From NCBI GenBank assembly GCA_016211085.1, contig JACQSY010000116.1:1-45997 (forward strand): 45,997 nt of DNA, written 5' to 3'. Numbering within the stretch: the first letter of the stretch is position 1; each line of letters opens with the position of its first letter. This DNA is from Acidobacteriota bacterium (GTDB taxonomy: Bacteria; Acidobacteriota; UBA6911; RPQK01; JACQSY01). Position numbers and translations under genes: made by a program. Below the pieces are notes generated by a model. The model had not been told where the DNA came from, searched no databases, and saw only the letters and a program-made list of their open reading frames with translations. Shown here piece after piece: positions 1 through 9,303 of the stretch.

Positions 1-72
1 AGTAACACCACCGCGAAGCGGTTTAGTTCAACTGTCGTTTGAGCCTTTGGACAACCCTTTTGTCCCAAAAGT

Positions 73-119
73 GATGTTACCTATGTATCCGGAATAAGAT
101 GTAACCCATGTGTCCGGAA
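73..119. repeat. Tandem 22-bp direct repeat resembling an insertion-sequence end
   Basis: Two copies of a 22-base unit (73-94 and 98-119) follow each other with a 25-base period and differ at about four positions; both contain a TGTaACCcATGTgTCCGG-like core. Repeated units of this kind are typical of the ends of IS21- or IS481-type elements, which carry several transposase-binding repeats. No transposase is visible in the window, so this is either the edge of an element lying to the left or a remnant. It sits 16 bases from the encoded CCA end of a tRNA gene. Confidence 0.45.
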
Positions 120-135
120 TGGACCCTGAAAAGAG

Positions 136-212
<77 letters not shown>

Positions 213-360
213 ACCTTTGAATTCCCCACCTTATCATCTTCACCCGGAGACAGGCTACTCGTTTGCGCGTTTGCTGGGATTATAAAGCTTCATGGTCCCA
301 AGTCCCATGCCGCCTTTGGGTTGGGTCGGTGCCCTTTTCCTTTAAAGGTTTGTTAGAGAA

Positions 361-437
361 TGGGGTGGGCGATGGGATTCGAACCCACGGCCACAGGGGC
401 CACAACCCTGTGCTCTGCCAGCTGAGCTACGCCCACC
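361..437 (-). tRNA. tRNA-His (anticodon GTG)
   Basis: Read on the minus strand this is a complete cloverleaf with acceptor stem GTGGGCG/CGCCCAC and anticodon loop TTGTGGC (anticodon GTG). An extra G at position -1 (base 437) faces discriminator C73, the identity signature of bacterial tRNA-His. CCA is encoded at 361-363. The first 11 bases of the gene are also the last 11 bases of the upstream protein gene on the same strand. Confidence 0.97.
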
Positions 438-1398
438 AGGAGGGAGCTATTCTATTACTAGTCGGGTGATGAATGCCACCACGGGGTTCCGGATCCGCTG
501 TTGTACGATCTCTCAGAAGAAACTCATGACCTGACAGCGAAAAGGCGATGCCGTTTTGCTGAAGACGGAACTTCACTGAAGTCTCAGGAATCTCGCCGGT
601 AACCTCAACTCGATCTCCAGCCTTGCGTACGACTTGTTCGGGAGAAAGGATGCGCGCCAGGCCGGTTCGGGGTTCCACCAGGACAGGGCGAGACAAAGTG
701 GGTGTGAGTATTAAAAAGGCCGGCGGATTCTGGGATTGGTAAACTGCTTCACTCGCTTGTCTTTGGCCGTCCACCACCAACACATAATCGTAGGTCCTCG
801 AAAAACCGGTCTCGACCTGAGACGCCGCAATCTCCTGAGCGGCTTGGACGAAGCGGAGGTCGGGGTTGACCCATGCAAAACCTGCAATCACGGCTGCCGA
901 CAAAGATGCTACAAAGGTGCGCCATGCCAGCAAATTTCCATGCGGCCGTGGCCGGGCATAAAATGCAAGCAGAAGAGGGGGCACCAGTATAAGGAGGTCC
1001 TGCCAGAAAGCTTCCCCCGGAGTGCGCTTCCATAGCTCTCCAAAGCAGCCGCAATCTGCGGTGGGATCGCGCAGCCCTAACTGCACCAGATAAAAATTTC
1101 GAGCGGTCAAGAATACAAAGAAGGCGACCAGCGCTGAAGCAGGGATGAGCACCGCCGGCCGCCGCAGGCCCAGCACGAGCAGTAATCCCAACGCCGTCTC
1201 CAGTGCGAGTGCGATCAACACTCCTACAGAGGCTGGGAAGAGAAAGTCGAGCCCTTCTCGCTGGATTTGTTCGGCGAAAGCCCCGGGCGAAACAGCTTTG
1301 GCAATGGCGGCTGTCAAGAGGATTGCGCCGAGGAAGACACCGCCGGACGTTCCTGCAATCCGCTTCCAGCGCTCAGGCCGCTCTGTTTTGAGTGTCAC
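427..1398 (-). CDS. MauE/DoxX-type redox-associated membrane protein with a C-terminal soluble extension
   Basis: The 323-residue product has an N-terminal half with four predicted membrane helices (about residues 18-37, 53-78, 82-103 and 133-147) and a DCGCFG motif near residue 115. Both features are typical of the MauE/DoxX-like family, whose members handle disulfide or thiol redox chemistry in the membrane. A further helix near residue 160-177 is followed by about 140 residues of soluble sequence that I do not recognise. The GTG start at 1398 has only a weak ribosome-binding site, so the start is uncertain. It follows nadC by 34 bases and may be the last protein gene of the nadA-nadC transcript. 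Its stop codon lies inside the tRNA-His gene. The substrate or partner is unknown. Confidence 0.7.
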   Translation of the reverse strand: MTLKTERPERWKRIAGTSGGVFLGAILLTAAIAKAVSPGAFAEQIQREGLDFLFPASVGVLIALALETALGLLLVLGLRRPAVLIPASALVAFFVFLTARNFYLVQLGLRDPTADCGCFGELWKRTPGEAFWQDLLILVPPLLLAFYARPRPHGNLLAWRTFVASLSAAVIAGFAWVNPDLRFVQAAQEIAASQVETGFSRTYDYVLVVDGQRQASEAVYQSQNPPAFLILTPTLSRPVLVEPRTGLARILSPEQVVRKAGDRVEVTGEIPETSVKFRLQQNGIAFSLSGHEFLLRDRTTADPEPRGGIHHPTSNRIAPSWWA

Positions 1399-1432
1399 AG
1401 CCAGAATTGTACGGACAAAACCCGGCCACAGG

Positions 1433-2344
1433 CTACTGCTGCGCCGGTCCTAAGGTTTCGAGCTCAAGGCTGAGGTCTGCGGCGGCGGCTGAATGGGTGA
1501 GCGCTCCCACGGAAATGATATCGACACCGGACTCAGCATAGCACCGCACGTTTTCGAGAGTGATGCCGCCTGAGGCTTCAATGAAGCAATGCATTCCGCA
1601 GGCATGTGAACGTATCAAACGGACCGCCTCAGCGGTTTGCTCGGGGGTCATGTTATCCAGCAGCACAGCTTCCACGCCGAAATCAAGCGCCACGCGCAGC
1701 TGAGAAAGGTTATCCACTTCAACTTGAATGGGAAGGGGTCCTGCGGCGCGAACCCTCTTTAAAGCGCTCTCAATTCCCCCTGCAATGGCGATGTGGTTGT
1801 CTTTGATCAGGATGCCGTCGTCCAGACGGAGCCGGTGGTTGGCGCCGCCTCCCATTCTTACCGCATATTTTTCGAGCTGCCTCAAGCCGGGAGTGGTCTT
1901 ACGCGTGTCTACTATCTGTGCTGCGGTTCCCGAGACCGCCTCTACATAGCGGCGGGTCAAGGTGGCAATACCGCACAGGCGCTGCAGAAGGTTCAAGGCC
2001 AGTCGTTCTCCGGTGAGGATCGGCGCAGCCCGGCCGGTCATGGAAAGCAGGCTCTGGCCCCTTGAGAGCTGATGGCCATCAGCGGCTTGCAAAACACAGT
2101 GCAAAGAAGGATCGAGCTCGAGAAAGACCCGGCGAGCCACTTCAGCTCCTGCCAGTACGCACGCTTCGCGAGCAACGATGTGTCCCTTGGCCATGGCCGA
2201 AGACGGCAGGGAACAAGCTGTGGTCAGGTCTTCCCTCCCGATGTCCTCCTGGAGAAACCTCTGTATTTCAGCTTTAATGAAGCCGGGATCGAGTTCCTGA
2301 CCGGTTGAGTGAAGCAGGCAGGGATGGGGGTTGGATGCGCTCAA
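1433..2344 (-). CDS. nadC: Nicotinate-nucleotide pyrophosphorylase (carboxylating), quinolinate phosphoribosyltransferase
   Basis: This cytoplasmic enzyme converts quinolinate and PRPP into nicotinate mononucleotide in de novo NAD synthesis. The 303-residue protein has the normal family length and clear motifs: the N-terminal EDIGREDLTT stretch, LNLLQRLCGIAT, VDTRKTTPGLR and GGGANHRLRLDDGILIKDNH, which line the active site, and C-terminal EASGGI and SVGALTHS for phosphate binding. The TTG start at 2344 is supported by a strong GGAGG placed 5 bases upstream and by the N-terminal position relative to the family. It lies 25 bases downstream of nadA on the same strand, so the two are almost certainly co-transcribed. 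Confidence 0.95.
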   Translation of the reverse strand: MSASNPHPCLLHSTGQELDPGFIKAEIQRFLQEDIGREDLTTACSLPSSAMAKGHIVAREACVLAGAEVARRVFLELDPSLHCVLQAADGHQLSRGQSLLSMTGRAAPILTGERLALNLLQRLCGIATLTRRYVEAVSGTAAQIVDTRKTTPGLRQLEKYAVRMGGGANHRLRLDDGILIKDNHIAIAGGIESALKRVRAAGPLPIQVEVDNLSQLRVALDFGVEAVLLDNMTPEQTAEAVRLIRSHACGMHCFIEASGGITLENVRCYAESGVDIISVGALTHSAAAADLSLELETLGPAQQ

Positions 2345-2369
2345 GAATTCCTCCGGTTCCGCAGCAGAA

Positions 2370-3362
2370 TCACGCGCTCATTGCCAGCATACGCTGCAGC
2401 GGGGCCATGGCGGCATTGCGCAGATCTTCGGGGAGCGTGATCTCAGGGGTGCGGTCACGCATGCAGAGATATACTTTTTCAAGGGTATTCAAGCGCATGT
2501 AGGGGCATTCATTACATGAACAGCCGTCGTCGCCGGGCAATGGGATGAAGCACTTTTCCGGGCAGGCTTTTTGCATCTGGTGGATGATGCCCGGCTCGGT
2601 GGCAATAATAAACTTGGACGCGGAGTTCTTCTTGGCAAATTCCAGCAGGGATGAGGTGGAACCAACGTGGTGAGCGCGCCGCAAGATCCGGTCCTCGCAT
2701 TCGGGGTGCGCCAGCAGCAACGCGTCGGGGTGCTTAACTTGAAGCCGTATCAGCTCGCGTTCTGAAAAGGTGATGTGCACGACGCAGGAACCAGGCCACA
2801 AAACCAGATCGCGTCCCGTTTTCTTGATCAGGTATTTCCCCAGATGCTGGTCGGGTGCAAAAAGAATCGGACGGTCTTTAGGGATTTGGCGGATCAGCTT
2901 CTCCGCGTTGCTGGAGGTGCAAATGAGGTCGCTCAAAGCTTTTACCTCAGCGCTGCAATTGATGTACGTCAGAACCAAGTGGCCTGGATGCTTCTCAATA
3001 AACTTCTTGAACTGAAGAGGCGGGCACGAATCGGCCAGAGAGCATCCGGCGTTAAGGTCCGGCAAAAGAACCTGTTTTTCAGGATTCAAAATCTTGGCCA
3101 CTTCGGCCATGAAGTGAACTCCGCAGAAAACGATGACCTCGGCATCCGTTTTCGCGGCCTGCTGGGCCAGTGCCAGGCTGTCCCCGATAACGTCGGAGAT
3201 ATCCTGAATATCTGGTTCCTGGTAATAGTGACCGAGAATGACTGCATTTAACTTCTTCTTGAACTTCTCGATCTCGTCAAAAAGATCCAGGGTGGGATCT
3301 ATGGAGTCACGTTCTCGGCTAAAGACGCCCGCTGGAGCCGTTGCGACATTCTTTGAGACCAC
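2370..3362 (-). CDS. nadA: Quinolinate synthase A
   Basis: NadA condenses iminoaspartate with dihydroxyacetone phosphate to quinolinate, using a [4Fe-4S] cluster. The 330-residue protein shows the family signatures [67 protein letters not shown] and CSCNECPYM, giving the three conserved cluster cysteines. The GTG start at 3362 has an AGGGA ribosome-binding site about 7 bases upstream. No L-aspartate oxidase (nadB) gene is in the window. An extended -10 promoter lies about 65 bases upstream, and nadC follows directly. Confidence 0.95.
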   Translation of the reverse strand: MVSKNVATAPAGVFSRERDSIDPTLDLFDEIEKFKKKLNAVILGHYYQEPDIQDISDVIGDSLALAQQAAKTDAEVIVFCGVHFMAEVAKILNPEKQVLLPDLNAGCSLADSCPPLQFKKFIEKHPGHLVLTYINCSAEVKALSDLICTSSNAEKLIRQIPKDRPILFAPDQHLGKYLIKKTGRDLVLWPGSCVVHITFSERELIRLQVKHPDALLLAHPECEDRILRRAHHVGSTSSLLEFAKKNSASKFIIATEPGIIHQMQKACPEKCFIPLPGDDGCSCNECPYMRLNTLEKVYLCMRDRTPEITLPEDLRNAAMAPLQRMLAMSA

Positions 3363-3428
3363 TGCTTTCCCTCACTAACGGAAGAATCGGCAAGCGCTCT
3401 CCTGCCGAAAACCTTTCCAAAACAAAAA

Positions 3429-3437
3429 AGTATAACA
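3429..3437 (-). promoter_or_regulatory. Extended -10 promoter element for nadA
   Basis: On the minus strand the sequence TGTTATACT gives a TGn extension directly before TATACT (5 of 6 matches to TATAAT). No -35 element stands out at the usual distance, which is normal for extended -10 promoters. Transcription would start near 3421 and leave a leader of about 60 bases before the nadA GTG. A perfect 5-bp stem with a GCGA tetraloop lies just upstream at 3453-3466 (plus-strand sense). Confidence 0.5.
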
Positions 3438-3551
3438 CGGTTAGAGAAGGCGGCGGCGCGAGCCGCGAGGGTGGAAGGTGTGGAAGGTGCCAGAGGGGGT
3501 GTGACGAAAACGTTCTTTTTCAAGCCGCGCCGCAGCGGAATTGTGAACTTC

Positions 3552-4076
3552 TTACTTGGCGTCTTTGGCAACAAAGTCCAGCGCCACTGAATTGATGCAG
3601 TAGCGCAAGCCGGTGGGAGGCGGGCCGTCGTTGAAAACGTGACCGAGGTGCGACTGGCAGCGGCTACAAAGGACTTCGGTGCGGAACGTCCCCCAGGAAA
3701 AATCCTTTTCGGTGTTGACGCGCGCCTCGGCAATAGGACGCCAGAAGCTGGGCCATCCAGTGCCAGAGTCGTACTTGTGTTCCGAGCTGAACAATTCCTG
3801 ACCGCAGGCGGCGCAGCGGTACGTGCCTGGAGTCTTGGTCTTCCAGTATTGTCCCGTGAAGGCGGGCTCTGTCCCTTTTTCTCGAAGGACGTGATACTGC
3901 TGGGGAGTGAGCAGCTGGCGCCACTCCTCCTCTGATTTGACGACTTTTTCTGTAGCCATCGTGGATTTCCCCCCTGTATGGCGCTGGCGCTGTGATTCGG
4001 CAGCCGCCGAGCTGTTGGAGCAACCCGGGATTGAGAAACAGAGGAAAGCGACCGACAGGAAAACCTTGGTGATCAT
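3552..4076 (-). CDS. msrB: Peptide-methionine (R)-S-oxide reductase, predicted lipoprotein
   Basis: MsrB repairs the R form of methionine sulfoxide in oxidised proteins. From the ATG at 4076 the product has 174 residues. A signal peptide ends in a lipobox-like SIPGC, so it is probably anchored to a membrane on the periplasmic side. The MsrB domain follows, with zinc-binding CAAC and CSRC pairs, [29 protein letters not shown] including the catalytic Cys, and the ALDF end. A start 15 codons further up (4121) is possible but would place charged residues before the signal peptide. It stands alone, divergent from the nitrate-respiration cluster. Envelope export suits protection against oxidative or nitrosative stress (inference). 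Confidence 0.93.
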   Translation of the reverse strand: MITKVFLSVAFLCFSIPGCSNSSAAAESQRQRHTGGKSTMATEKVVKSEEEWRQLLTPQQYHVLREKGTEPAFTGQYWKTKTPGTYRCAACGQELFSSEHKYDSGTGWPSFWRPIAEARVNTEKDFSWGTFRTEVLCSRCQSHLGHVFNDGPPPTGLRYCINSVALDFVAKDAK

Positions 4077-4121
4077 GACTGCCCCGCTTTTTAGTTTAGC
4101 GGAGGCCGCGTGAAAATGCAC

Positions 4122-4351
4122 GTTTCAGTTCTGGCGGGGATGGTAACGGGCGAACCTGGTCAGTTGACCCGTAGGCTCCTCATGAACTTTTCCAGGTTAG
4201 GGGGTCAAATAAGCCGGGCCCTGCCGAGGGACTTGGTGAGATCGCAAAGGGCTGCGTAAAAACCCCCACCCTTAATTTGCTACACCACGAAGAATCAAAG
4301 GTTTAGGGTCTGGAACGTCTGTTGCACTTCTGGATGTACAGGTCAAGAATA
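4122..4351. promoter_or_regulatory. Divergent control region between msrB and the nar/act cluster
   Basis: This 230-base region separates msrB from the Rrf2 regulator gene. It holds a compact palindrome GGTCAgtTGACC (4158-4169) and two interleaved 7-bp inverted repeats: AACCTGG 4153-4159 with CCAGGTT 4192-4198, and TTGACCC 4164-4170 with GGGTCAA 4202-4208. These could be operator half-sites or, in RNA, a pseudoknot. I see no convincing sigma-70 -35/-10 pair for the plus-strand genes. Confidence 0.4.
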
Positions 4352-4813
4352 ATGCTGAGTGCTACGTCGGAACATGTATTACGAGCGCTGATTTTGCTGG
4401 CGCAGTTGCCGGAAGAGCAAATGATTCTGGGCAGAGAGCTGGCGCACCTGGCAGAGGTTCCCAGCCACTACCTCTCCAAGATCCTCCTGACCCTTCGCAA
4501 CGCGGGAATCATTGAGACGAGCCGGGGTTCTCGAGGCGGATACCGTTTGTGCAGGCGCCCGGAAGATATCCACTTAATTGAAGTGATCGAACTGTTTGAC
4601 CCGCGCGCAAAACGGACCTGCTTATTGGGACACAAAAGATCTTGTGGCGACATCCAAGCATGCTCGGCACACGAAAGCTGGAGAGCTGTTCGTGACGCTT
4701 ATTTTTCCTTCTTAACCAACACCACCTTGGCTGACATCGCGCATAAATCCGACGGGAGCAGGCGCAGTGTTCAGCCCCTCATGGGGAACGATTACGATGG
4801 GAGAACACTTTAA
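4352..4813 (+). CDS. Rrf2-family transcriptional regulator with three clustered cysteines (NsrR/IscR-like)
   Basis: The 153-residue protein starts at the ATG at 4352, where the family typically begins (MLSATSEHVLRAL). It has the Rrf2 winged helix-turn-helix (HYLSKILLTLRNAGIIETSRGSRGGY) and then cysteines at about 90, 98 and 104 (C-x7-C-x5-C). That is the place where IscR and NsrR bind an iron-sulfur cluster that senses NO or redox state. An upstream TTG (4322) or ATG (4334) start is less likely. The gene overlaps the next one by 17 bases and so is transcribed with the nitrate-respiration genes. The likely role is a cluster-sensing regulator of this operon. Whether it senses NO, oxygen or iron-sulfur status cannot be decided from sequence. 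Confidence 0.9.
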   Translation: MLSATSEHVLRALILLAQLPEEQMILGRELAHLAEVPSHYLSKILLTLRNAGIIETSRGSRGGYRLCRRPEDIHLIEVIELFDPRAKRTCLLGHKRSCGDIQACSAHESWRAVRDAYFSFLTNTTLADIAHKSDGSRRSVQPLMGNDYDGRTL

Positions 4814-5651
4814 TACAGGACATAGCTTTATCGTTCTTTCTCTAGCGTTGTTATTTCAGAGCCTGGTGTATGGGCAGGAGCCAGCCCAAATCTTCAAGGA
4901 GAAATGCGCCTCCTGCCACAGCATTGGCGCAGGCCGGTTGGTGGGTCCGGACCTGAAGGATGTGGCGTCGCGCCAGAAGCGTGAATGGCTGGTGGAATTC
5001 ATTGTTGATCCGAAAAAGAAAATCTCCGGCGGTGATCCCTATGCCCAGAAGCTGGTAAGCGAGTCACGTGGTGTGATCATGCCAAGTCTTAACATCGAGA
5101 GTAAAACGGCCGAGAAACTTCTGGACTACATTGGCGAGCAATCCCGTTCGGGAAGCCCACAGGGGGGCGTGGGTTCGGCGGTGATGAAACCTTTCAGCGG
5201 TTCGGATGTAGAGCGGGGAAGACTGCTTTTTATTGGAGCCATTACTCTTGCTAATGGCGCATCGGCGTGTGTCTCCTGTCACGGCGCTGCCCAAGCTCCC
5301 TTACTGGGCGGCGGTCAGTTGGGACCCGACCTGACTCGTGTCTTTGAGCGGCTGGGAGGGAGACAAGGGCTTTCCGCCTGGCTGACCGCTCCCGCCACAC
5401 CCACCATGAGTTCTGTTTTCAAAAACAGGGGTTTGACTGAAGAAGAGATCAATTCATTGGTGGCTTACCTTGAAGACCGCGCCAAGACCGGCCGAGAGGA
5501 AGATCCCTCCGTAGCCACCCTGAATTTTTTCTTGCTGGGTCTGGGCGGAACGGTGACGGCGCTGGTCTTATTTGAGACGGCCTGGCGAAAACGTTTTCGT
5601 GGAGTACGCCGAGCCCTGGTTTTATCAGCAAAGAAGAATGGTGAGGAATGA
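4797..5651 (+). CDS. Dihaem c-type cytochrome with C-terminal membrane anchor, NarC-like
   Basis: The 284-residue protein has a signal peptide (about residues 1-26, ending VYG), a first haem site CASCH near residue 38, a second haem site CVSCH near residue 163, and a membrane helix near residue 248-268. Two cytochrome c domains are thus held on the periplasmic face. The ATG at 4797 lies within the end of the regulator gene and has GGGGAA 8 bases upstream. The gene overlaps narG by an ATGA. A dihaem cytochrome as the first gene of a nar operon recalls narC of Thermus, which is needed for nitrate respiration there. The function here is inferred from that position. It could pass electrons between alternative complex III and periplasmic partners. 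Confidence 0.88.
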   Translation: MGEHFNTGHSFIVLSLALLFQSLVYGQEPAQIFKEKCASCHSIGAGRLVGPDLKDVASRQKREWLVEFIVDPKKKISGGDPYAQKLVSESRGVIMPSLNIESKTAEKLLDYIGEQSRSGSPQGGVGSAVMKPFSGSDVERGRLLFIGAITLANGASACVSCHGAAQAPLLGGGQLGPDLTRVFERLGGRQGLSAWLTAPATPTMSSVFKNRGLTEEEINSLVAYLEDRAKTGREEDPSVATLNFFLLGLGGTVTALVLFETAWRKRFRGVRRALVLSAKKNGEE

Positions 5652-8600
5652 AACCGAAAAACGAAATCCCATGGATCAAGGATGAGACCAAGCCTCAGCT
5701 TAGAAGCTGGGAAGAGTTTTATCGCAATCGATGGCAGTTCGACAAAATCGTACGAAGCACGCATGGCGTCAACTGTACGGGAGGATGCACGTGGCAGATC
5801 CACGTGAAAGACGGAATCGTCACGTGGGAAATGCAGGGTCTGGATTACCCGCGACTCGAAGCGGGACTGCCTCCCTACGAACCTCGAGGTTGCCAGAGGG
5901 GAATCTCTTATTCCTGGTATCTTTACAGCCCTCTGCGGGTGAAGTACCCCTACGCTCGGGGCGCCTTGCTTGATCTGTGGCGAGGCGCGCGGGCGGAGCA
6001 TGACGATCCGGTGGAAGCGTGGCGGTCGCTGGCTGAAAATCCGGAAGCCCGTCATCGCTGGCAGCGAGCGCGCGGCAAAGGTGGGTTCCGGCGCACCGAC
6101 TGGGACACGGTTCTCGAACTGATCGCAGCCTCGTGTGTTTACTCAATCAAGAAATACGGCCCGGACCGCATCGCCGGCTTTTCTCCCATTCCCGCAATGT
6201 CGATGGTGAGCTATGCATCGGGTGCGCGCATGCTTCAACTGATGGGCGGCGTCTCCCTCTCTTTTTATGACTGGTACTGCGATCTACCTTCAGCATCGCC
6301 GGAAATCTGGGGAGAGCAAACCGACGTTCACGAGTCAGCCGACTGGTATAACGCCAAGCTGCTGGCGGTCATGGGTGCGAACTTGAACATGACCCGAACG
6401 CCCGACTGCCACTTTGCGGCTGAGGCGCGTCACAACGGCAGCAAGATGTGGGTTTTTGCACCCGACTTCAACCAGGTCGCCAAGTATGCCGATCAGTGGG
6501 TTTCCATCAACGCGGGTCAGGACGGGGCTTGGTGGATGGCTGTCAACCACGTTCTCTTAAAGGAATTCCACCATGAGAAGCAGGTCCCCTATTTTGTCGA
6601 TTACCTGAAGAAATACACCGACGCGCCTTTGCTGGTGGAGTTGGAGGAAAAGCCGGACGGCGTCTATCATGCCGGCCAGCTTTTGCGGGCTGACCGGCTC
6701 TCTCCTTACCAGAACATTGAGAACGGCAATTGGAAATTCCTGATGTGGGACACGGCAAGCGGGCGTCCCAAGATGCCTCAAGGCAGCGTCGGCTTTCGCT
6801 GGGGCAAGGAAAAAGGAAAGTGGAACCTTGTGCTCAAAGATGGTCTGGACGGAAGCGACATTGCTCCTCAGCTCACTTTTCTCGGTGAATCGGATGAAGT
6901 CGTTGAAGTTCAGCTCGATGACTTTGGTCAGGCTGAACTGCTGCGTCGGGGCGTCCCTGTCAAGCGGCTGCTGACTGGGGACGGGTCTTCGATCCTGGTG
7001 ACGACCGCTTATGACCTGTTGATGGCTCAGTACGGCGTGCCACGGGGTCTGCCGGGCCAATACCCCAGCAGTTATGACGAGGATCTTCCCTTTACGCCGG
7101 CCTGGTCGGAGAAGTACACCGGAATGGGGCGGGAACTGCTGATCACGTTCGCGCGGGAATGGGCCAATACAGCTCAGCTCACCCAGGGCAAGTGCCTGGT
7201 CATCATTGGCGCGGGTATCAACCACTGGTATCACGCCAACCTGATGTACCGCGCCGCCATTCACGCGCTGATGTTTTGCGGGTGCGTGGGTGTCAATGGC
7301 GGCGGTCTGGCCCACTACGTGGGGCAGGAGAAACTTGCACCAGGTGAATCCTGGTCAGCCATTGCTTTGGCCAAGGACTGGGTTCCCTCGGTGCGGCTGC
7401 AGAATGCTCCCAGTTGGCATTATGTGCATACGGACCAGTGGCGCTATGAACGCTCTTTTACCGACTATCACACCGTCCCGCAAAACGGCGGCAACCCTCT
7501 TACGCAAGGGCACACCATGGACATGCAGGTGCGGGCTGTCCGTAACGGATGGCTGCCTTTTTATCCGCAATTCAACAAGAGTTCCATTGAGCTGGTTCGG
7601 GAGTTGGAAGCTGCCGGTGCCAACAGTGAGGCCGAGATCATCCGCCACACCCTGGATCGGCTGAAGTCTCGCAAACTGAAGTTTGCGGTGGAAGATCCGG
7701 ATGCGCCTGAAAACTGGCCCCGGGTGTGGTTTATCTGGCGCGGAAACGCTTTGATGTCGAGCGCAAAAGGGCACGAATACTTCCTGAAGCATTATCTGGG
7801 CACTCACACCAACACGGTTGCCGAGGACATGGCCCGTGACTCGGTTCGTGAAGTGCAATGGCACGAACATGCGCCGGTCGGGAAAATGGACCTGGTGGTG
7901 GACCTCAATTTTCGAATGGACACCTCAGCCTTGTATTCAGACATTGTGCTGCCTGCCGCCACCTGGTACGAGAAGGCAGATTTGAATTCCACGGACCTGC
8001 ATAGCTTCATCCACCCGCTTTCCGCGGCGGTGCCCCCTTGCTGGGAGTCAAAAAGCGACTGGCAAATCTTCAAGTCCATCGCCAAGAAGTTTTCAGAGTT
8101 GGCTCACCAACATTTTCCTCAGCCGGTTCGAGACCTGGTGGCTTCGCCGCTGGCTCACGACACGCCTGCGGAGATTGCACAACCTGCGGTGAAGGAATGG
8201 ATTGATGGAGAGATCGAGGCAGTCCCTGGAAAAACGGCTCCTGGTTTGAAGGTGGTCACACGGGACTATCGCAACCTTTATAACCAGTTCATCTCTTTCG
8301 GGCCGCTGGCGCGGCAGAGCGGGTTGTCCGCCCACGGTACGCAATACGCAATTGAAAAGGAATATGACCAATACTTGATTGACCGGCCCGCGGTTTCCTG
8401 GGGCGGCAGCCGCTACCCCTCGTTGGCTCAAGACGAGGAGGTGTGCGATCTCATCCTCCAATTCGCCACCGTGACCAATGGTGAGCTGGCTTACCGCTCT
8501 TACAAGAACATGGAAGAGAAAGTGGGACTTCCGCTGATTCATCTGGCGGAAAGGACGCGGGGGATCAATGTGACCTACAAAGAACTGCAATCGCGGCCGC

Positions 8601-9289
8601 AGCGCTTTGTGAACAGCCCCATGTGGTCAGGCTTGATCGAGAATGGGCGCGCTTATTCGCCATTTACTTACAATGTGGAAGCCCTGGTTCCATGGCGTAC
8701 CTTGACGGGGCGCCAGCATTTTTATCTGGATCACCCGATTTACCTGGCGTTTGGGGAACATCTGCCTACTTACAAGCCGAAACCGCTTCCTTCTCAGTAC
8801 GCCGATATACGGTTCACGCGTGAAGTGGGCCGGTCGCAGATGCTGAACTACCTGACGCCACACGGGAAGTGGCACATTCACTCGACCTATGGGGATAACC
8901 ATCGCATGACCACTCTCTCGCGGGGTGTGGAGCCCTTATGGATCAACCATCGCGACGCTAATGAAATTGGAATTGACGACAACGATTGGGTGGAGGTTTA
9001 CAACGACCACGGAGTCGTGGTGACGCGCGCGGCCGTAAGCGCGCGTATTCCTCCGGGGATCTGCATCCAGTATCATTCGCCCGAACGCACCTACTCTGTT
9101 CCCAAGTCTCCGCTCAGGGGAGACCGGAGAGCGGGAGGGCACAACAGTCTCACTCGCACGCGTTTGAAACCCAACCTGATGGCGGGAGGTTACGGCCAGT
9201 TTACCTATCACTTCAACTACTGGGGGCCCATTGGGTGCAATCGAGACACCCACGTATTGGTTCGCAAGCTCCCCAAGCTGATCTGGTGA
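5648..9289 (+). CDS. narG: Respiratory nitrate reductase alpha subunit (molybdenum catalytic subunit)
   Basis: NarG reduces nitrate to nitrite at a Mo-bis-MGD centre. The 1213-residue protein is near normal family length. The FS0 cluster ligands are visible as His39, Cys43, Cys47 and Cys82, offset by ten from E. coli His49/Cys53/Cys57/Cys92. The Mo ligand Asp is at residue 212 in [12 protein letters not shown] (E. coli Asp222). There is no twin-arginine signal at the N terminus, so the active site should face the cytoplasm, in agreement with the NarK-type transporters downstream. The ATG overlaps the cytochrome stop codon. The C-terminal part also matches the family ([22 protein letters not shown]). 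Confidence 0.97.
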   Translation: MKPKNEIPWIKDETKPQLRSWEEFYRNRWQFDKIVRSTHGVNCTGGCTWQIHVKDGIVTWEMQGLDYPRLEAGLPPYEPRGCQRGISYSWYLYSPLRVKYPYARGALLDLWRGARAEHDDPVEAWRSLAENPEARHRWQRARGKGGFRRTDWDTVLELIAASCVYSIKKYGPDRIAGFSPIPAMSMVSYASGARMLQLMGGVSLSFYDWYCDLPSASPEIWGEQTDVHESADWYNAKLLAVMGANLNMTRTPDCHFAAEARHNGSKMWVFAPDFNQVAKYADQWVSINAGQDGAWWMAVNHVLLKEFHHEKQVPYFVDYLKKYTDAPLLVELEEKPDGVYHAGQLLRADRLSPYQNIENGNWKFLMWDTASGRPKMPQGSVGFRWGKEKGKWNLVLKDGLDGSDIAPQLTFLGESDEVVEVQLDDFGQAELLRRGVPVKRLLTGDGSSILVTTAYDLLMAQYGVPRGLPGQYPSSYDEDLPFTPAWSEKYTGMGRELLITFAREWANTAQLTQGKCLVIIGAGINHWYHANLMYRAAIHALMFCGCVGVNGGGLAHYVGQEKLAPGESWSAIALAKDWVPSVRLQNAPSWHYVHTDQWRYERSFTDYHTVPQNGGNPLTQGHTMDMQVRAVRNGWLPFYPQFNKSSIELVRELEAAGANSEAEIIRHTLDRLKSRKLKFAVEDPDAPENWPRVWFIWRGNALMSSAKGHEYFLKHYLGTHTNTVAEDMARDSVREVQWHEHAPVGKMDLVVDLNFRMDTSALYSDIVLPAATWYEKADLNSTDLHSFIHPLSAAVPPCWESKSDWQIFKSIAKKFSELAHQHFPQPVRDLVASPLAHDTPAEIAQPAVKEWIDGEIEAVPGKTAPGLKVVTRDYRNLYNQFISFGPLARQSGLSAHGTQYAIEKEYDQYLIDRPAVSWGGSRYPSLAQDEEVCDLILQFATVTNGELAYRSYKNMEEKVGLPLIHLAERTRGINVTYKELQSRPQRFVNSPMWSGLIENGRAYSPFTYNVEALVPWRTLTGRQHFYLDHPIYLAFGEHLPTYKPKPLPSQYADIRFTREVGRSQMLNYLTPHGKWHIHSTYGDNHRMTTLSRGVEPLWINHRDANEIGIDDNDWVEVYNDHGVVVTRAAVSARIPPGICIQYHSPERTYSVPKSPLRGDRRAGGHNSLTRTRLKPNLMAGGYGQFTYHFNYWGPIGCNRDTHVLVRKLPKLIW

Positions 9290-9303
9290 TCAAGGAGAAA
9301 ATC

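Noticed and set aside
4334-4336. Earlier ATG (or TTG at 4322) as the Rrf2 regulator start
   Set aside because: The family begins at MLS. The ATG at 4352 fits the helix-turn-helix position, and the extra residues have no counterpart.
8986-9303. Upstream extension of the narH frame by 106 codons
   Set aside because: It lies within narG. The AAGGAG plus GTG at 9304 gives the family N terminus, and the upstream part has no similarity to NarH.
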